From assembly GCA_018292915.2 (NCBI GenBank), contig JACVVK020000491.1, positions 2,501-66,500 on the forward strand: 64,000 nt of DNA, given 5' to 3'. The DNA comes from Batillaria attramentaria (Eukaryota; Mollusca; Gastropoda; Batillariidae). Numbering within the stretch: position 1 is the first letter of the stretch; each line of letters begins with the position of its first letter. This document shows positions 1-28,045 of the stretch, piece by piece. The notes beneath the pieces were generated by a model. The model worked only from the letters and a program-made list of their open reading frames with translations. It made no database searches and was not told where the DNA came from. Position numbers and translations under genes: made by a program.

Positions 1-374
1 GCTGCATTGCACAAGAACTTGGAAAACATGAATCAGTCAGGTGAAGGCAGAAATGTCGCCGAGGGATAACGAAGTTAATCAAACAAATCTGCAAAAAAAA
101 TCGGACTTAGAGTTTTCGAGAATAAAGGCGATTTTAAATGAAAATAACTAAAAGACTGTAGCGAAGACTGGACAACTAGGAAAAACAAAACCAAAACTGA
201 GGCTTTCGGAACGGACGCAAAAAAAACAAAACAAAATAGTTTGTCAAGCGCTGAAAGCATGCTTAGTGAGGCCACGACAATGATTTCCCGTAGTTTCACT
301 GACCGTCTCCCTTATCCACTATCTTTGCTTGCATACAAACTCGCAGCGCTCATGAATAAATCGACCATTGAGCG
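1..374. other. Left-edge sequence without a supported gene
   Basis: AT-rich sequence downstream of the receptor gene. I see no convincing exon, repeat or polyadenylation signal. Confidence 0.4.
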
Positions 375-434
375 CTAAGATGATGACGATGATGATGATG
401 ATGATGGAGACTTGGTATAGCGCCTGGCTCCACC
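375..434 (-). CDS. Possible last receptor exon: short Ser-rich cytoplasmic tail
   Basis: After a CCCAGTTAG acceptor a phase-0 frame runs 19 codons (GGARRYTKSP, then nine serines) to TAG. The serine run comes from a (CAT)n microsatellite. Phase and stop fit, but the acceptor tract is weak, so the true tail may lie left of the window. Confidence 0.28.
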   Translation of the reverse strand, partial: GGARRYTKSPSSSSSSSSS

Positions 435-533
435 CTAACTGGGTGCTCACGGCGCTTAGGGAAAGGTTTAGAAAAAAGAAAGATAGTGTGAAAAAGAGAA
501 AAAGAAAAAAAGGGCAGATAAATCGGTACTCAC

Positions 534-16824
<16,291 letters not shown>

Positions 16825-17570
16825 CTCAGTAATGGTGCGGGTGAGATGCCTGATGTGAGGTGTGCCTGCACTGACACCTCACGTGACCGGATGCACGAGC
16901 CTCGAGTCTGCCACACACCGCTGTCCGGCGTCCCCAAGCAGAGCACAGTAAAAGACAAGAGTCAATATGTGACAAGAATTCATTCACCCTTGTAGAACCT
17001 CGCATACGTCAAAAAGTTAGTGACGTCAACCAGCTAGGCGAGCTAACACTACCTCATGTGTTTGGGGTTTTGCGAGCAAAGAGGCACGGAAAGGGTTTCC
17101 AGTACTTTTTTTAAATGTCAACATGCTTGATGTCAGAGAGCTTGTGTACGTGTGCAGCATACATGACACAACGACCACGACGACAGCAGGTCACTGAATG
17201 GAAACAGCATATTGGGCTGATGGCCATCTTGTTTTTCATTTTGGAATCCTTAAACAAGTAATACAACTTCTATGAAAGTTTCAAGGCTGAGCGTAGCTTA
17301 AAACAAAAAAAAACAAAACAAAAAAAAACCCCGCCATAATGGCATGAATCTCACGTCACACTTCACCAGCCATTTTCTCAACATGGCCGTTCAGTTTCGA
17401 GAGCAAGTTTTCAACAAGCATATCTCAGGCCTACACCACACTACAGAAACATTTTTTTATACCAGAAGAAAGCTCCAGTAACTCCATATGCAAGCAGACC
17501 ACCCTTTGTCTGCCTTTTGTGAGCCCATCACGTAATTATGTGGCCTGAGTTGTTTTCGCACACTCCTCGG
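16825..17570. other. 5' flank of the receptor gene
   Basis: Upstream of the receptor start on the minus strand. It should contain the promoter and 5' UTR, but I see no clear TATA box or upstream exon. Confidence 0.35.
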
Positions 17571-17579
17571 GGCCTCTGT

Positions 17580-17900
17580 GACACACTTCTTTTTCGTCTT
17601 CTTCTTGGCGGTCGCTGGGGTCACACTGGCAGGCCGGTTGTCACGATAAAGTGGGCCGTTTTCTGAAGATCCTGCCGGCTACCGTACAGCTTGGAGTCCA
17701 GACTGGTCTCTTCTGGCCACACTGCTGTACGCAGCTCCTGCGGCTTGGGTCACTGTTGGAGGACATGCTCTGCCGTTTGCTCGCCGGTGCCGCAACTGCA
17801 CTCTGCAGGTGGGACCCCCTGGTTAAACAATCCCTCCTGTGCTCTCAGGGTAGGACGTATGGGCCATGAGCTAAGGGTGGGGTAACCCCGAAAGAAACCC
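17580..17900 (-). mobile_element. Non-LTR retrotransposon C-terminal fragment
   Basis: The minus strand encodes SWPIRPTLRAQEGLFNQG, ECSCGTGEQTAEHVL and KTAHFIVTTGL, the usual end of a reverse transcriptase/RNase H polyprotein. At least one stop codon shows decay. Confidence 0.75.
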
Positions 17901-18249
17901 AGGAGGCTGAAGTCGGCAGTACTGAGCGAAAAGCGCCACCTAACGGATCACGGTGCTACGCAACCCGCTACATGACACACTACTGTCCGGCGTCGCCCAG
18001 CCAGTCTCGGTGAGAGCACAATGTACCTGCAAAATATACGTTACCAGGTGCGCCAGCCTCTGTCTGCGACACACTGCTGTCCGACATTGCCGACGGTGAG
18101 AGCACAAGACAAGACAAAAGTCAATGTTATATAGCCTGTAGAGCTGTTTTCGCACAGTCCTCAGGACTGTTGCTCGGTCGAGCTCGCGCGTATTAAGAAG
18201 ATTGGGCAAACTTTGCACAATACACACTGAGTATACCAACATCTAATGT

Positions 18250-18864
18250 TCCAGTCAGTAAACACGGTGCGAGTCTATGGTCTTCTCTTCTCTGTGCATC
18301 GTGTGTGTGTGTGTGTGTGTGTGCGTGCGTGCGTGCATCAGTGCGTGCATCAGTGCGTGCGCGTTTTTATTTTATGTTGACGTGCTAAGACGTTGTTTTG
18401 TTGTTGTTGCTAATGTTGCTTTTCAAAGATACACTTTTGGGGGTTTTTGTTTGGTTTTGCGTGGTATGCTTAGATCAGCCACTGAGTTCAGTCCTATGCG
18501 CCCATATTTTTTGTCTTAAAAAAAAAGCCAGTCAGCCAGTCAGTCAATCAGCAACCCAGTCAGTAAGTCAGTCAGCCAGCCAGCCAGCCGCCCGGTCGGT
18601 CGGTCGGTCAGTCAGTCGGTCGGTGAATAAGCCAGTGAGTGGGACAGTGAGTGAGTGAGTGAGTTAGCCTTCTCTCATCTAGTATGTTGCTTCCGACATG
18701 TCGCCAGTGGATTAGACTCTCTAACGGTGACTGGTGGTTTTCAACTCGGCTTCACAATCTGCATTAGTGGCCTACTGACCAACTGCAAACATGAGTGCGA
18801 TCATATAATTTCGATGAACCGGTTTGCTTTGGGCTTCCAAACATTATCTCGGTCACCTGCCCAT

Positions 18865-18900
<36 letters not shown>

Positions 18901-19590
18901 GCACACACACAGATTACGATGTCAGTGGTGCGTGTGTGCTTTCGTTCCAATACAGGAAATCGAAATTATGTGAAAACATTTAACCGGGTGATGTGGTTCT
19001 GGTATCACACTTGTCCCTAAAACATGGCAGATTTGTCGTTAAAACCTCCCCGCCGTTTTCAATGTTTATCCAACTCTCACTTTACCTTTAAATCTCCGAT
19101 GGTTTCGCCACTGTCAACACGCTATGATCTTTCACATTTTAGCCCACGTTTTCATGTTATCAGCAGCGCCGCCGTCCATCTCTACAATTATTTGGAAACA
19201 GGGCATATGCGCCATGGGACTTGATAATCACTTAGGCCCTTTTTTTGTGTGTGTGCAGGGCGGCGCAGCTCCATTTCGTCGTGCTGGTGAGATAAACGAA
19301 TACAGGTTGTCGGAATGACGTGATGAAATCGTATTTCCCTGATCACACCTAATGAAAATTGAAACCGGCAGAATCGACAGGAAGTTTTTTTGGTGGATCA
19401 CGGGGTGTAATCGAAACGGGCGCTTGCGTTTCCGGTACTACCCAGTTTCAAAAAGTTCCGATGATGATAAACTCTTTGTCTCAGGCAAAGCCATGTTTGA
19501 AATAATTACGAGCAAGCACACATTTTTGCGAAACATGGAGGACAACGAAGACGATGCAGCAGAAGATCCAGACATTTCTCAACACCTGTC
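18250..19590. other. Intergenic sequence with simple repeats
   Basis: Contains (GT)n at 18301, a degenerate CAGT/CGGT array at 18525-18665 and (CA)n at 18862. I see no gene. Confidence 0.5.
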
Positions 19591-19916
19591 TGAGGCGCAT
19601 CTTCAACATCCGATGGCCAGAGAAGATCCGGAACGAAGAGCTGTGGGAGCGAGCGGGGCAGGAACCAGTGGCCAAGCAGATCCTGCGGAGGAAGTGGGGC
19701 TGGATTGGACACACCCCCAGGAAGCCAGCATCCAGCACCACACGCCAAGCCCTGACAGGGGAAAAGGAAGAGAGTCCGGCCTCGCAACAGCTGGAGGCGG
19801 GACACTGAGGCAGAGCTATATAAGCAGGGGACCAGCTGGACTGGAGTGGCAAGAATAGCAGAGTGCGATGGCGAAGGGTTGTCGATGGCCTATGCTCCAC
19901 TTGGAGCCAGGGGCCT
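19590..19916 (+). mobile_element. Non-LTR retrotransposon 3' fragment, frameshifted
   Basis: Reads CLRRIFNIRWPEKIRNEELW and KQILRRKWGWIGHTPRKPAS, then shifts frame. It is a close relative of the 1926-2250 fragment. Confidence 0.78.
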
Positions 19917-20026
19917 AAGTAAGCTAAGTACACATTTTTGCATTGCAGTTCCGCGTTGGTCAAAGTTTCTCAGTTTCACGCCAATACACCGAAGTCCTTT
20001 GAACTTGAAACCCTCGGCGTTACTCG

Positions 20027-20604
20027 AATATGAAAATGGACACACGGAGTGCTACTCGAATATGAAAATGGACACACTGAGTGCTACTCGAATATGAAAC
20101 TGGACACGCTGAGTGCTGCTCGAATAATCATTGAAATGGACCGCACTGATATGAAACTGGACACACTGAGTGCTACTCGAATATGAAACTGGACACGCTG
20201 AGTGCTGCTCGAATATCATTGAAAATGGACACACGGAGTGCTACTCGAATATGAAAATGGACACACTGAGTGCTACTCGAATATGAAACTGGACACACTG
20301 AGTGCTACTCGAATATGAAACTGGACACACTGAGTGCTACTCGAATATGAAACTGGACACGCCGAGTGCTGCTCGAATATCATTGAAAATGGACACCGCA
20401 CTGAGTGCTACTCGAATATGAAACTGGACACACTGAGTGCTACTCGAATATGAAACTGGACACACTGAGTGCTACTCGAATATGAAACTGGACACACTGA
20501 GTACTACTCGAATATGAAACTGGACACACTGAGTGCTACTCGAATATGAAAATGGACACGCTGAGTGCTACTCGAATATGAAAATGGACACGCTGAGTGC
20601 TACT
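20027..20604. repeat. 32-bp minisatellite
   Basis: Roughly 17 units of a 32-bp motif (CTACTCGAATATGAAA then TGGACACACTGAG), with some variant-length units. Confidence 0.92.
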
Positions 20605-20854
20605 GTTTGGAAACACTCCGTCCTAGTGGTGCTACTTTTGAAGCAGAGTAGCACCAGAAACACTGCTTGCATTTTAACTTTACCCCGTACGAGGGGGGGG
20701 GGGGGGATAAAGTAATTCGGGTGCGGACTGCTTAGTGCGTTCGTGTCAAAAAAGTTGAGTGATTTCACGTGCAGAGCAAATGGACCAGTGTAGGTGACGA
20801 TGTTTGAAACTGCAAGTTCCTCGTGAATTATTTAGGATTTTTTCCTTGGGTTAC

Positions 20855-20946
20855 TTAACTCTTTGACGACGAAGCACAATTTCTAACACGCGATTTCCTA
20901 TAGGAAATCGCGTGTTAGAAATTGTGCTTCGTCGTCAAAGAGTTAA
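20855..20946. mobile_element. Perfect 92-bp palindrome bounded by TTAA
   Basis: Two 46-bp arms are exact reverse complements with no spacer, centred at 20900/20901. The ends read TTAACTCTTTGACGACG and CGTCGTCAAAGAGTTAA. TTAA followed by an AACTCTTTG-type terminus suggests a piggyBac-like miniature element; that family call is inference. Confidence 0.8.
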
Positions 20947-21135
20947 ACTAAGTACCCGTGGCAAATTCTGCAGTTATAACGCCAGTTTGTGAAAACGAGA
21001 TTTCCATGTCGGCGTTTTGGGCTGAAGCAGGGAGAGGAGAGTTGGTGTGGGGGTGGAGAAAAAGGTGAAGGCAAGGTATATCTGATCAGCGTTTCGGTTG
21101 AGCGGCCCTTCCCTTAACTCGCTCGCGTGCGCTTG

Positions 21136-21190
<55 letters not shown>

Positions 21191-21235
21191 AGATGAAAAA
21201 AAAAATCACGTAACAGGTTTATTGTTCGTGTTGTG

Positions 21236-21319
<84 letters not shown>

Positions 21320-21322
21320 GCC
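21136..21322. repeat. Paired (CA)n microsatellites
   Basis: CA runs at 21136-21188 and 21237-21304 ending in a GC run. Confidence 0.93.
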
Positions 21323-21429
21323 CCTTCATAACAGCACATGAGGGTATATCTTTTGGTTTTGGTTTTTGGCACCGCTGTGTGCGATAAGTTTATATATATC
21401 ACAATCAGCAGTTGTGCATTGAACATTTA

Positions 21430-22120
21430 CACTCGAACTTACGGAATGCAGGGCACGTAAAAAAAAAAAACAACAAAAACAACTGCAACAAACACCTTGA
21501 ATCACACTTCAGCAGATATCAAAATGTATGGTGACACAATGACAATGTACACAGAATGCTTTATGCATGTTCAGCTCGTTGCAGATCTCAGTCAATCACC
21601 CCGCGTCTGTTCCTTCGTACCGCCATCCGAAACAAAATTTTCGGAGAGAAGAGAACTTTTGGGGAACGTCTCTGGGTTACAATTTCCTTCAGCAGTAAAT
21701 GCGCAAGACACTGTTTCGTTTGGCTCATCACACTAAACTATACAAACACAGAACCAGACGACAAAAAAACACACAAACCTTGAAAACAACACGCAAACAT
21801 GTACAAGAAAGTCCACGGTCACAAACGCATACGTAAATACACAAAACAAACACACCCCCCCCCCCAAATAAATAAATAAATAAATAAATAACTTAAAAAA
21901 AAAACAAAAAAGAAAAAAAACCCAAAAAAACAAAAAAACAAACAAAAAACAAAACAACAAACAAACCAAAAACACAAAAACAAAATACAAACAAACAAAA
22001 CAAACAACAACAACAAACAAACAAAACAAAACAAACAAACAACAACAAACAAACAAAAACAACAAAACCGAAAAACAACAACAACAACAACAAGCAAACA
22101 AACAAACAACCCACTACCCT
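21430..22120. other. A-rich low-complexity 3' flank of the AID/APOBEC-like gene
   Basis: AAAC/AACAA and AAAT repeats dominate 21850-22110. On the minus strand this would be T-rich 3' UTR or flank. No further exon is seen. Confidence 0.5.
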
Positions 22121-22122
22121 GA

Positions 22123-22494
22123 CTAATCCTCATCACCGGAACTGTCGGAACTCTCCTCCGCGGGAGGCGGTGAAGGTGGCGGGTCTGTCATCACTTCCGC
22201 CTCCACAGTTTCCAGTGCCTCCGTGTTGGTGTCGGCGTCGCGCGGGTCTCGCAAAATCTCGCGGAGTCTCTTCCGCGCGGAGACGTTGGTCTCTGCCTGT
22301 TTCTTCTTGCCCGCTTTCTTAGTAAGCGTCTGCATGAGGAAATGCCAATCCCGGCCTTTCATGACGTCGAGCTCGACTCCAGCGTTCGCCAGCTCCCTCA
22401 AGCCTTGTCGGTTCTCTTCGGCGTCCTCGTCGCCTTCCGCCGTCATGTACAGCTCTACGAACTTCACCAGGACCTTGACCTCCTTGCCGGTCTC
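22123..22494 (-). CDS. AID/APOBEC-like exon 2
   Basis: The acceptor GTTGTCAAG is followed by GAGACCGGCAAGGAGG, giving ETGKEVKVLVKFVELY. The exon encodes the last two core strands and helices and a 65-residue charged tail (SSDSSGDED, then TAG). The frame upstream of the acceptor is intronic. Confidence 0.77.
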   Translation of the reverse strand, partial: ETGKEVKVLVKFVELYMTAEGDEDAEENRQGLRELANAGVELDVMKGRDWHFLMQTLTKKAGKKKQAETNVSARKRLREILRDPRDADTNTEALETVEAEVMTDPPPSPPPAEESSDSSGDED

Positions 22495-22729
22495 CTTGAC
22501 AACGACATTGACAGTGGGCAGTGATAATGACACTTGGCAACTGAATGACAACGATAGAGGCAATAACTGACACGTGACACTGACTGACAATGACAGAAAA
22601 ACTTCAAAAAAACTTCATTTTACAAGGATAACTTGAGATATTAAGTACAGTGTCCTGTCTTTCACTGAGTCCCGTTCAAAGCTTGTTACGATACTGACGA
22701 AAGCACTAAAAGGCCTCTCTCTCTCTCTC

Positions 22730-22805
<76 letters not shown>

Positions 22806-24715
22806 CCTCCAGGTGCTTTGACTGAATATCTAAGTAGGTATGCCGTGAAGCCTCTGACGGAAAATTTACATCTGATGTCCTTTGGAAAGGAATTCCAGAT
22901 ATTTGCATCCGCGTACGCCCGGGATCACCAGTCTTGTCTGAAATGAACTGTGTTCAAATGGACTGGTTAAATTAACTAGGGTGGCTGTCCCACTACTACC
23001 CCCGTTAAACAACAGGGGTCGGATGCATGGAAAGGGACTAGACTTGTCGGGGACTTTTTTTTTTTTGGTTTTTTTTTAAACTCAGTTGCTTGCAGGCCCG
23101 CTCCAAGCCAAAAAAAAAAATTTTTCCTAACTGGGCTGAGCGTCCCTTCTTCATTTTTTTTTAAATTTTTATTTTTTATTAACCACTACATTATTTCTCT
23201 TTGTTTTCATTTTTTTCCCATGGACATACGTTTCTGGGGACGTTGTCGGGGACTTAGCTCCAGTCTCAGACTTATTTCGTCAGCGTGGATATACCGTAGC
23301 CTCCGTTTATGCATCTCGTGCTCAGCTTTTAGCTTCAGCCTAGTCAGTCCTCGGACGGGGAGCCGGGATAGCGGAATGGTATCTAGAGCTTTGGACTTTC
23401 AAGGCTCGGATCGTAAGTTCGAATCCCGGCTGAGGCATATAAATGTACAGTAACTGGCCTTTGTTTCTTGTTGCGCCGTCTTTTGTATCACCAATAAGTG
23501 GTGTAAAAGGACGTTAAATTCCCAAATACCCACACCCATCCTAGTCTACGACTTAGCCTACCTCCATACCCGCTTTGGAAATGTTCAGCCCACGAAATTT
23601 GAAAATAAGTTCAATTCTAAATTCGGAAACTTAAACAGCTGAGCTGACCCTTCGCACCTCGTGACTGTAATCAGTTCTACTTCATGCCCGGTTGTGTGAG
23701 AGAATGCGTGCGGTTCACGTGAGCGTGCTTGTTGGTTTCAGCTCGCGGCGCTTTAAGCCAGTTTAAGAAATTGGGTACAGCGCCTACACAATACTCAGTT
23801 ATAATTTTATTAGGCTACGGGACACTAATAGCTTCCGGGTCATGTAGTAAGGACTACGCTAAATATAGTACAACATTTTTGCCCCTTTTCAAATTATTTT
23901 AGGTGCAGTGTAAAAAATGGCAGTCTGGGGCTTTTTGTTGGCTTTGTAAATACGTTTCATGCCAGGTAATAGTAAAACTAGGGAAAAATGAGCCTGGCTT
24001 GTGGACTATTTGTATTCATGCGCGGCTGGCACAGGAGGCAGCAGACGACAGAGGAATGAGGGGGTATACGGTCGCTGCCAACATTGCCAAAAAAAACGGA
24101 ATATTGGAATTTGTTGGTTTAAACAAGTTTATTGCAATACAATATTGGAATTTGTTGAAATTTACTCTGCACATGAGTCTTTGGCTGCCGGATTTTTGTG
24201 ATTTTTTTTGGTTGTTTTTTGTTTGGGGGGGGGGGGGGGTGAGGGGGGAATTTTAAAGCATTTCTATGGTGTCACATGTAACGTTATGTTTAAGAGGAAT
24301 ACATAGCGTTTTCCTCGAAATTTGCATCTGTGTTCTGTAGCCTGTGTCATTATAATAAATTTATTATCAGACGCCAACCAGGTCAGTTTACCTTGAGGTT
24401 GTTCAACACGGCGATGAGTCCGTCCACAGTGAGCTTGAGAGGAGAGTAGTTCATGTAGATCCTCACGTCCACGCTGTCCGCTCTCTGCACCTGCTGGTCT
24501 TCGTAGAACCAGTCGATCATGTGGTCCTCCGCCCGCTCGCTGCCGTCGTCCGGCGTGCAGTAGAAGACCCGGGTCAGCGTGACCTCCTCCTCGTCGAGGT
24601 CAAGGAAGCAGACGATGGCGGACTCCTGGAGGTAGTCCTGACCCTGCAGGCCGGAGTTCCAGAAGGCGTGGAACTCGGGTCTCAACACTGTCACTCTCCC
24701 CTCGCCGTCCGCCAT
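22123..24715 (-). CDS. AID/APOBEC-like protein lacking the zinc ligands (whole gene)
   Basis: Two exons (24715-24392 and 22494-22123) join in phase 0 into 231 codons, a usual length for this family. The predicted order is an N-terminal helix (EFHAFWNS), a beta hairpin (AIVCFLDLD, TRVFYCTPDD), the helix-1 active-site region R61-A62-E63 (ERAEDHMIDWF), a third strand with MNYSPLKLTVDG, then KVLVKFVELY, GLRELANAGVELDVM and RDWHFL. This matches the AID/APOBEC signature of HAE, SPCxxC, LxIxxARLY, GLRxLxxAGVxxxVM and DW/DF-x-x. The zinc-binding His is Arg61, and the PCxxC cysteines are Leu93 and Thr96; Glu63 is kept. Residues 165-231 add a Lys-rich patch (KKAGKKKQ) and an acidic, Pro/Ser-rich tail. 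There is no signal peptide, so a cytosolic or nuclear location is likely. It may be a non-catalytic paralogue. Confidence 0.75.
22733..22803. repeat. (CA)n microsatellite
   Basis: CT then CA run of about 70 bp in the intron of the AID/APOBEC-like gene. Confidence 0.94.
23357..23540 (+). mobile_element. SINE-1, full length, diverged
   Basis: GGGGAGCCGGGATAGCGGAA head, B box GATCGTAAGTTCGAATCCC, tail AAAAGGACGTTAAATTCCC. Confidence 0.75.
23570..23812 (+). mobile_element. SINE-2, 5'-truncated
   Basis: GGAAATGTTCAGCCCACGAA, AGCTCGCGGCGCTTTAAGCC and the GCGCCTACACAATAC tail. Confidence 0.7.
23811..24345 (+). repeat. Dispersed repeat X, copy B
   Basis: Second copy of the 774-1330 repeat, in the intron of the AID/APOBEC-like gene. 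A SINE-2 tail precedes it here, whereas in copy A it follows. The shared frame (GAFCWLCKYVSCQVIVKLGK) is kept, with mostly synonymous differences. Confidence 0.7.
24392..24715 (-). CDS. AID/APOBEC-like exon 1
   Basis: The ATG at 24715 has a good context (CAGCATGGCG) and opens 108 codons, ending AACCTCAAG|GTAAAC in phase 0. The exon is GC-rich compared with its surroundings. It holds both positions that would bind zinc in an active deaminase. Confidence 0.78.
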
Positions 24716-24811
24716 GCTGAGAGTGAACCGACGGACCTTCTGCGGGCTTCAGGAAATCTGTGATCACAGAACCATACAAGGGGGGGGGGGGGATCAGTTT
24801 AGCTTTTAGTT

Positions 24812-25078
24812 GTTACGAAGTCCGCCTGGGGATCCTAAGGCACTGGATTCAAATCCCATAGTGGGCAGAAATTTGAATGGGGATTTTCCCTCTCCAAAAT
24901 CGAGTCAAAAGCACGCGCAGACTCGTTCATGGTGTCTCTCTCGCCTTCCCATACACAAGCATGCATAAATATCAACTGTGCACGTTAAAGATTCCATTAC
25001 TTCCGGGAGGGACAGTGCAATGGAAAACACTGACGTATACGCAAACAGCCTGCATGAATAGGGGGAAATAAGTATTAC
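24812..25078 (+). mobile_element. SINE-3 family, diverged
   Basis: B-box-like GGATTCAAATCCC, then ATCGAGTCAAAAGCACGC and GCAGACTCGTTCATGGTG, parallel to the better copy at 57452-57877. Confidence 0.62.
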
Positions 25079-25214
25079 TGTCACGGTCCAACGAATGTGG
25101 GCGTGCTGGGGGGCGCAGCCATAACTTTTAGACTACGACAGTGGGGGGAAAAAAAGAAAGAAAAAGACCCCCCCAAAAAACAAAAAAAAACAACAACAAC
25201 AAACAAACCCAAAC

Positions 25215-25275
<61 letters not shown>

Positions 25276-25375
25276 GCAGACACACACAACAACAAAAAAC
25301 AAAACAAAAAACCACACACACACACCACCACCACCACCACCACCACCACCACCACCACCAACAACAACAACACCG
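25215..25375. repeat. (CA)n and (CCA)n microsatellites
   Basis: CA run at 25215-25270 and CCA run at 25320-25361, separated by AACAA-rich sequence. Confidence 0.93.
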
Positions 25376-25849
25376 AACAGTAACAACATAACAACTGACT
25401 CAACCTCCGAGAAAACTAGGGATCCCGTATGCCGGAATAATGTAGTATACAGTACTTAATACGATTATTCAGCTCTTCACATTTCTTGTACGACGGCACT
25501 TGGGGATCGTTTATCAGACCGGTCAACACTGCACGGACGCACATTGCAGCATCTTACGAAGTTTGAGCCCTAAGGCAAGATAGTGTGGGTCGTCGCCAGC
25601 TCTGTTTGCACAGACTGACCCACCCTACACAAGCGCGGAGCGTGTAGCGAAGTATTCATGCTTTCTGCCTACACTGAGCCTGCCAACTGCCGAGTAATGT
25701 AGTGTGACCACACCGGCTGTAAAACATACATGTATGTATGCATAACTGCCGACAAACCTGATCAATACTATGACAGCAAGTTTGTTTAGTTTGTTTGCTT
25801 TTTTACACAATTTCTTCCAACACTAAGTGCTTCCGGGCTGGTTGGTTGG

Positions 25850-26150
25850 TTATCAGTATAGTTGGTTGCTGGTTTAACGTCCTTTTCCGCCACATATAAG
25901 ATTGATGGCAGTCAAAGTAAGGGCAAACAGACTGAGGCACTGCCGAAAAACAAACCCAGACCAGGCATCTGAGAGCCAAGCAGAGACCCTCTGACGTTGC
26001 CCAAAGCTAAGCAAAACAGCCCTCACACTGTGACACCCCAAAGACACTCGCCCAGCCAAGCAGCCAAAGACACACGCCAGGAACAACTTGTCCTTAAAGG
26101 GCTAAAAGCCATAGGACGTAAAGCAAGCTAATGATGATGATGATGAAGTT
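25850..26150. repeat. Probable SINE-like repeat
   Basis: GCTGGTTTAACGTCCTTTTC, ACAGACTGAGGCACTGCC, a GGACGTAAAGC end and an (ATG)n tail. Only one copy is seen here, so the call is tentative. Confidence 0.4.
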
Positions 26151-26499
26151 AGGGCATTGAGCGAAATGCCAGCACTGCTCAGTGACTGAATTTGTGGCCC
26201 CGGCCTCGGCAGTCAGGGTCAGTTCTCAGTAGGGTCCGCCTTTTCAGCAGTGGAAAATGACTCATATGGTGGCCGGCTTAAATATTTTATATATGAACTT
26301 GGGGGAGAGGGGGATTGGAGGGTGGTGGTGCGGGGGGCGTGGAGTGGGGGGTGGGGGGGGGGGTCGGCCGGCCGGCTCAGTGACGCACAACGCATCAGAA
26401 ATACGGCGCGACTGGAAGAAAAATAAACACTGAAAAAAAATCTGAGGGCGATCAACGTCAGTACAGCGGTACGACACGTCATAACATTCACGATACTTC

Positions 26500-27994
26500 C
26501 AAACACTTCGTGTCGTTAGTGACTAACTCCTGACCGTAGTGAGACTGATGTCACTTGGTAACTCAGTTGTGCCATTACTGACTAAGCTCAATGTAGACTG
26601 GACTGTCGGAATCGCGGCCTCGTTCAGTTGGCCGGACTGCCACTAATCCGGCCGTATGACGATGATGTCTGCCCCAACTTCATCAAGCCTATAGGTGAGT
26701 TGCTACGACGTCCGCCTGGGGATGTCTGCCATCGCACACGGCAGCCGACATAATTATATAACAGTACGTGCTTTTGAGTCAGTCAGTGATCGTGACCGCA
26801 TGCAGTCTTGAGTTTCAGCGTGTACTGACACCGCAACACATTCTGTATTCAGTGTTGTGCATACTAAACGGTGAAACACGCTGGTAATACAACCATTTGA
26901 TCGTGCATTATTATATCGTGCATTATTATATCCGTACTGAGGTACATGTACCGGGCTTCGCACTGGTCACGCCGCATAGAGCCTGGTGGTCACAGTTTTG
27001 AGCTGGATACTGACCGCAGAACTAGGCCTAACTTGTGACCCGCTAACCCTACCCCAGACGGTAAACAAACCTGCAATCAGTTTCAACGCTGGCCCGCTGT
27101 GCTGTTTGTCCGCACTTGAACTTGAAAACAGGCACACCAGTTCAGCGGTCTCGGTTATACTATAACACCGTTGTTGCCGTGACTCAAATTGAACACAACT
27201 GAACCGTGACCGACATTCGCATGACTAACCTGCGTTCAGCGTTTGCCAGTCAGTCAAGACTGACATGTATAAATGTCTTCAGTCCTCTTTGCGTATCAGT
27301 CTCGGTTTAGAAGTTTTGTCGTCTGCTTCGCCTGTGGATGATGGCCGAAGACTGACTCGGAAACAGCGTGCGCACTTCTGATACCTGAACGTGTTTCACT
27401 GACACTGTACTGCGGATGAGCTGTACTTTCCTTTTCCGTCAGTTCCTTCCGGTGTTCAGTCAGTTAATAAACTGACGGGCATAGACTTGCTGGCTGTGAG
27501 ATACGCGGTAACCTTGACACAGTATATGACCTGGATACGTGCCTCTTTTCAGAGAGACTAGATAGCTGCTGCGCACACTGTGTGGGCTTGTCGGCGTGTA
27601 CTAGGCCTAGGGTTTACATGCAACCTGTGTAGCACAGCAGGAAAAAGCAGGCGAAGTCCCTTACCTGAGCGATCGGGGATACAGCCGGGTCAGCCCTTTT
27701 GGGCACATCTTTGTCAAGTCAGTCAATGACCTGTGAAAAATTGTCACCTTGGACGATGGAGAGCGTTTGGCCGACCGAGCGAGGAAAGTTTATTTAACAA
27801 CCGAGAGAGAGAGAGAGAGAGAGAGTCCACTGGTACTGATGACTGTCATTCCTGCCGTTGCCCGGGACTGATATGGCAAATGCCACACACACATGGCACA
27901 CACACACACACACACACACACACTGACACACACTGACACACACACACACGCACACACTCACACCGTCACACACACACACACACACACACCGTGG

Positions 27995-28045
<51 letters not shown>

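Noticed and set aside
20027..20604. CRISPR-like repeat array
   Set aside because: Repeats are contiguous 32-bp units without unique spacers, in a eukaryotic genome.
21733..22136. Phe/Val/Cys-rich frames on the minus strand
   Set aside because: They are translations of A-rich low-complexity sequence downstream of the AID/APOBEC-like stop codon.
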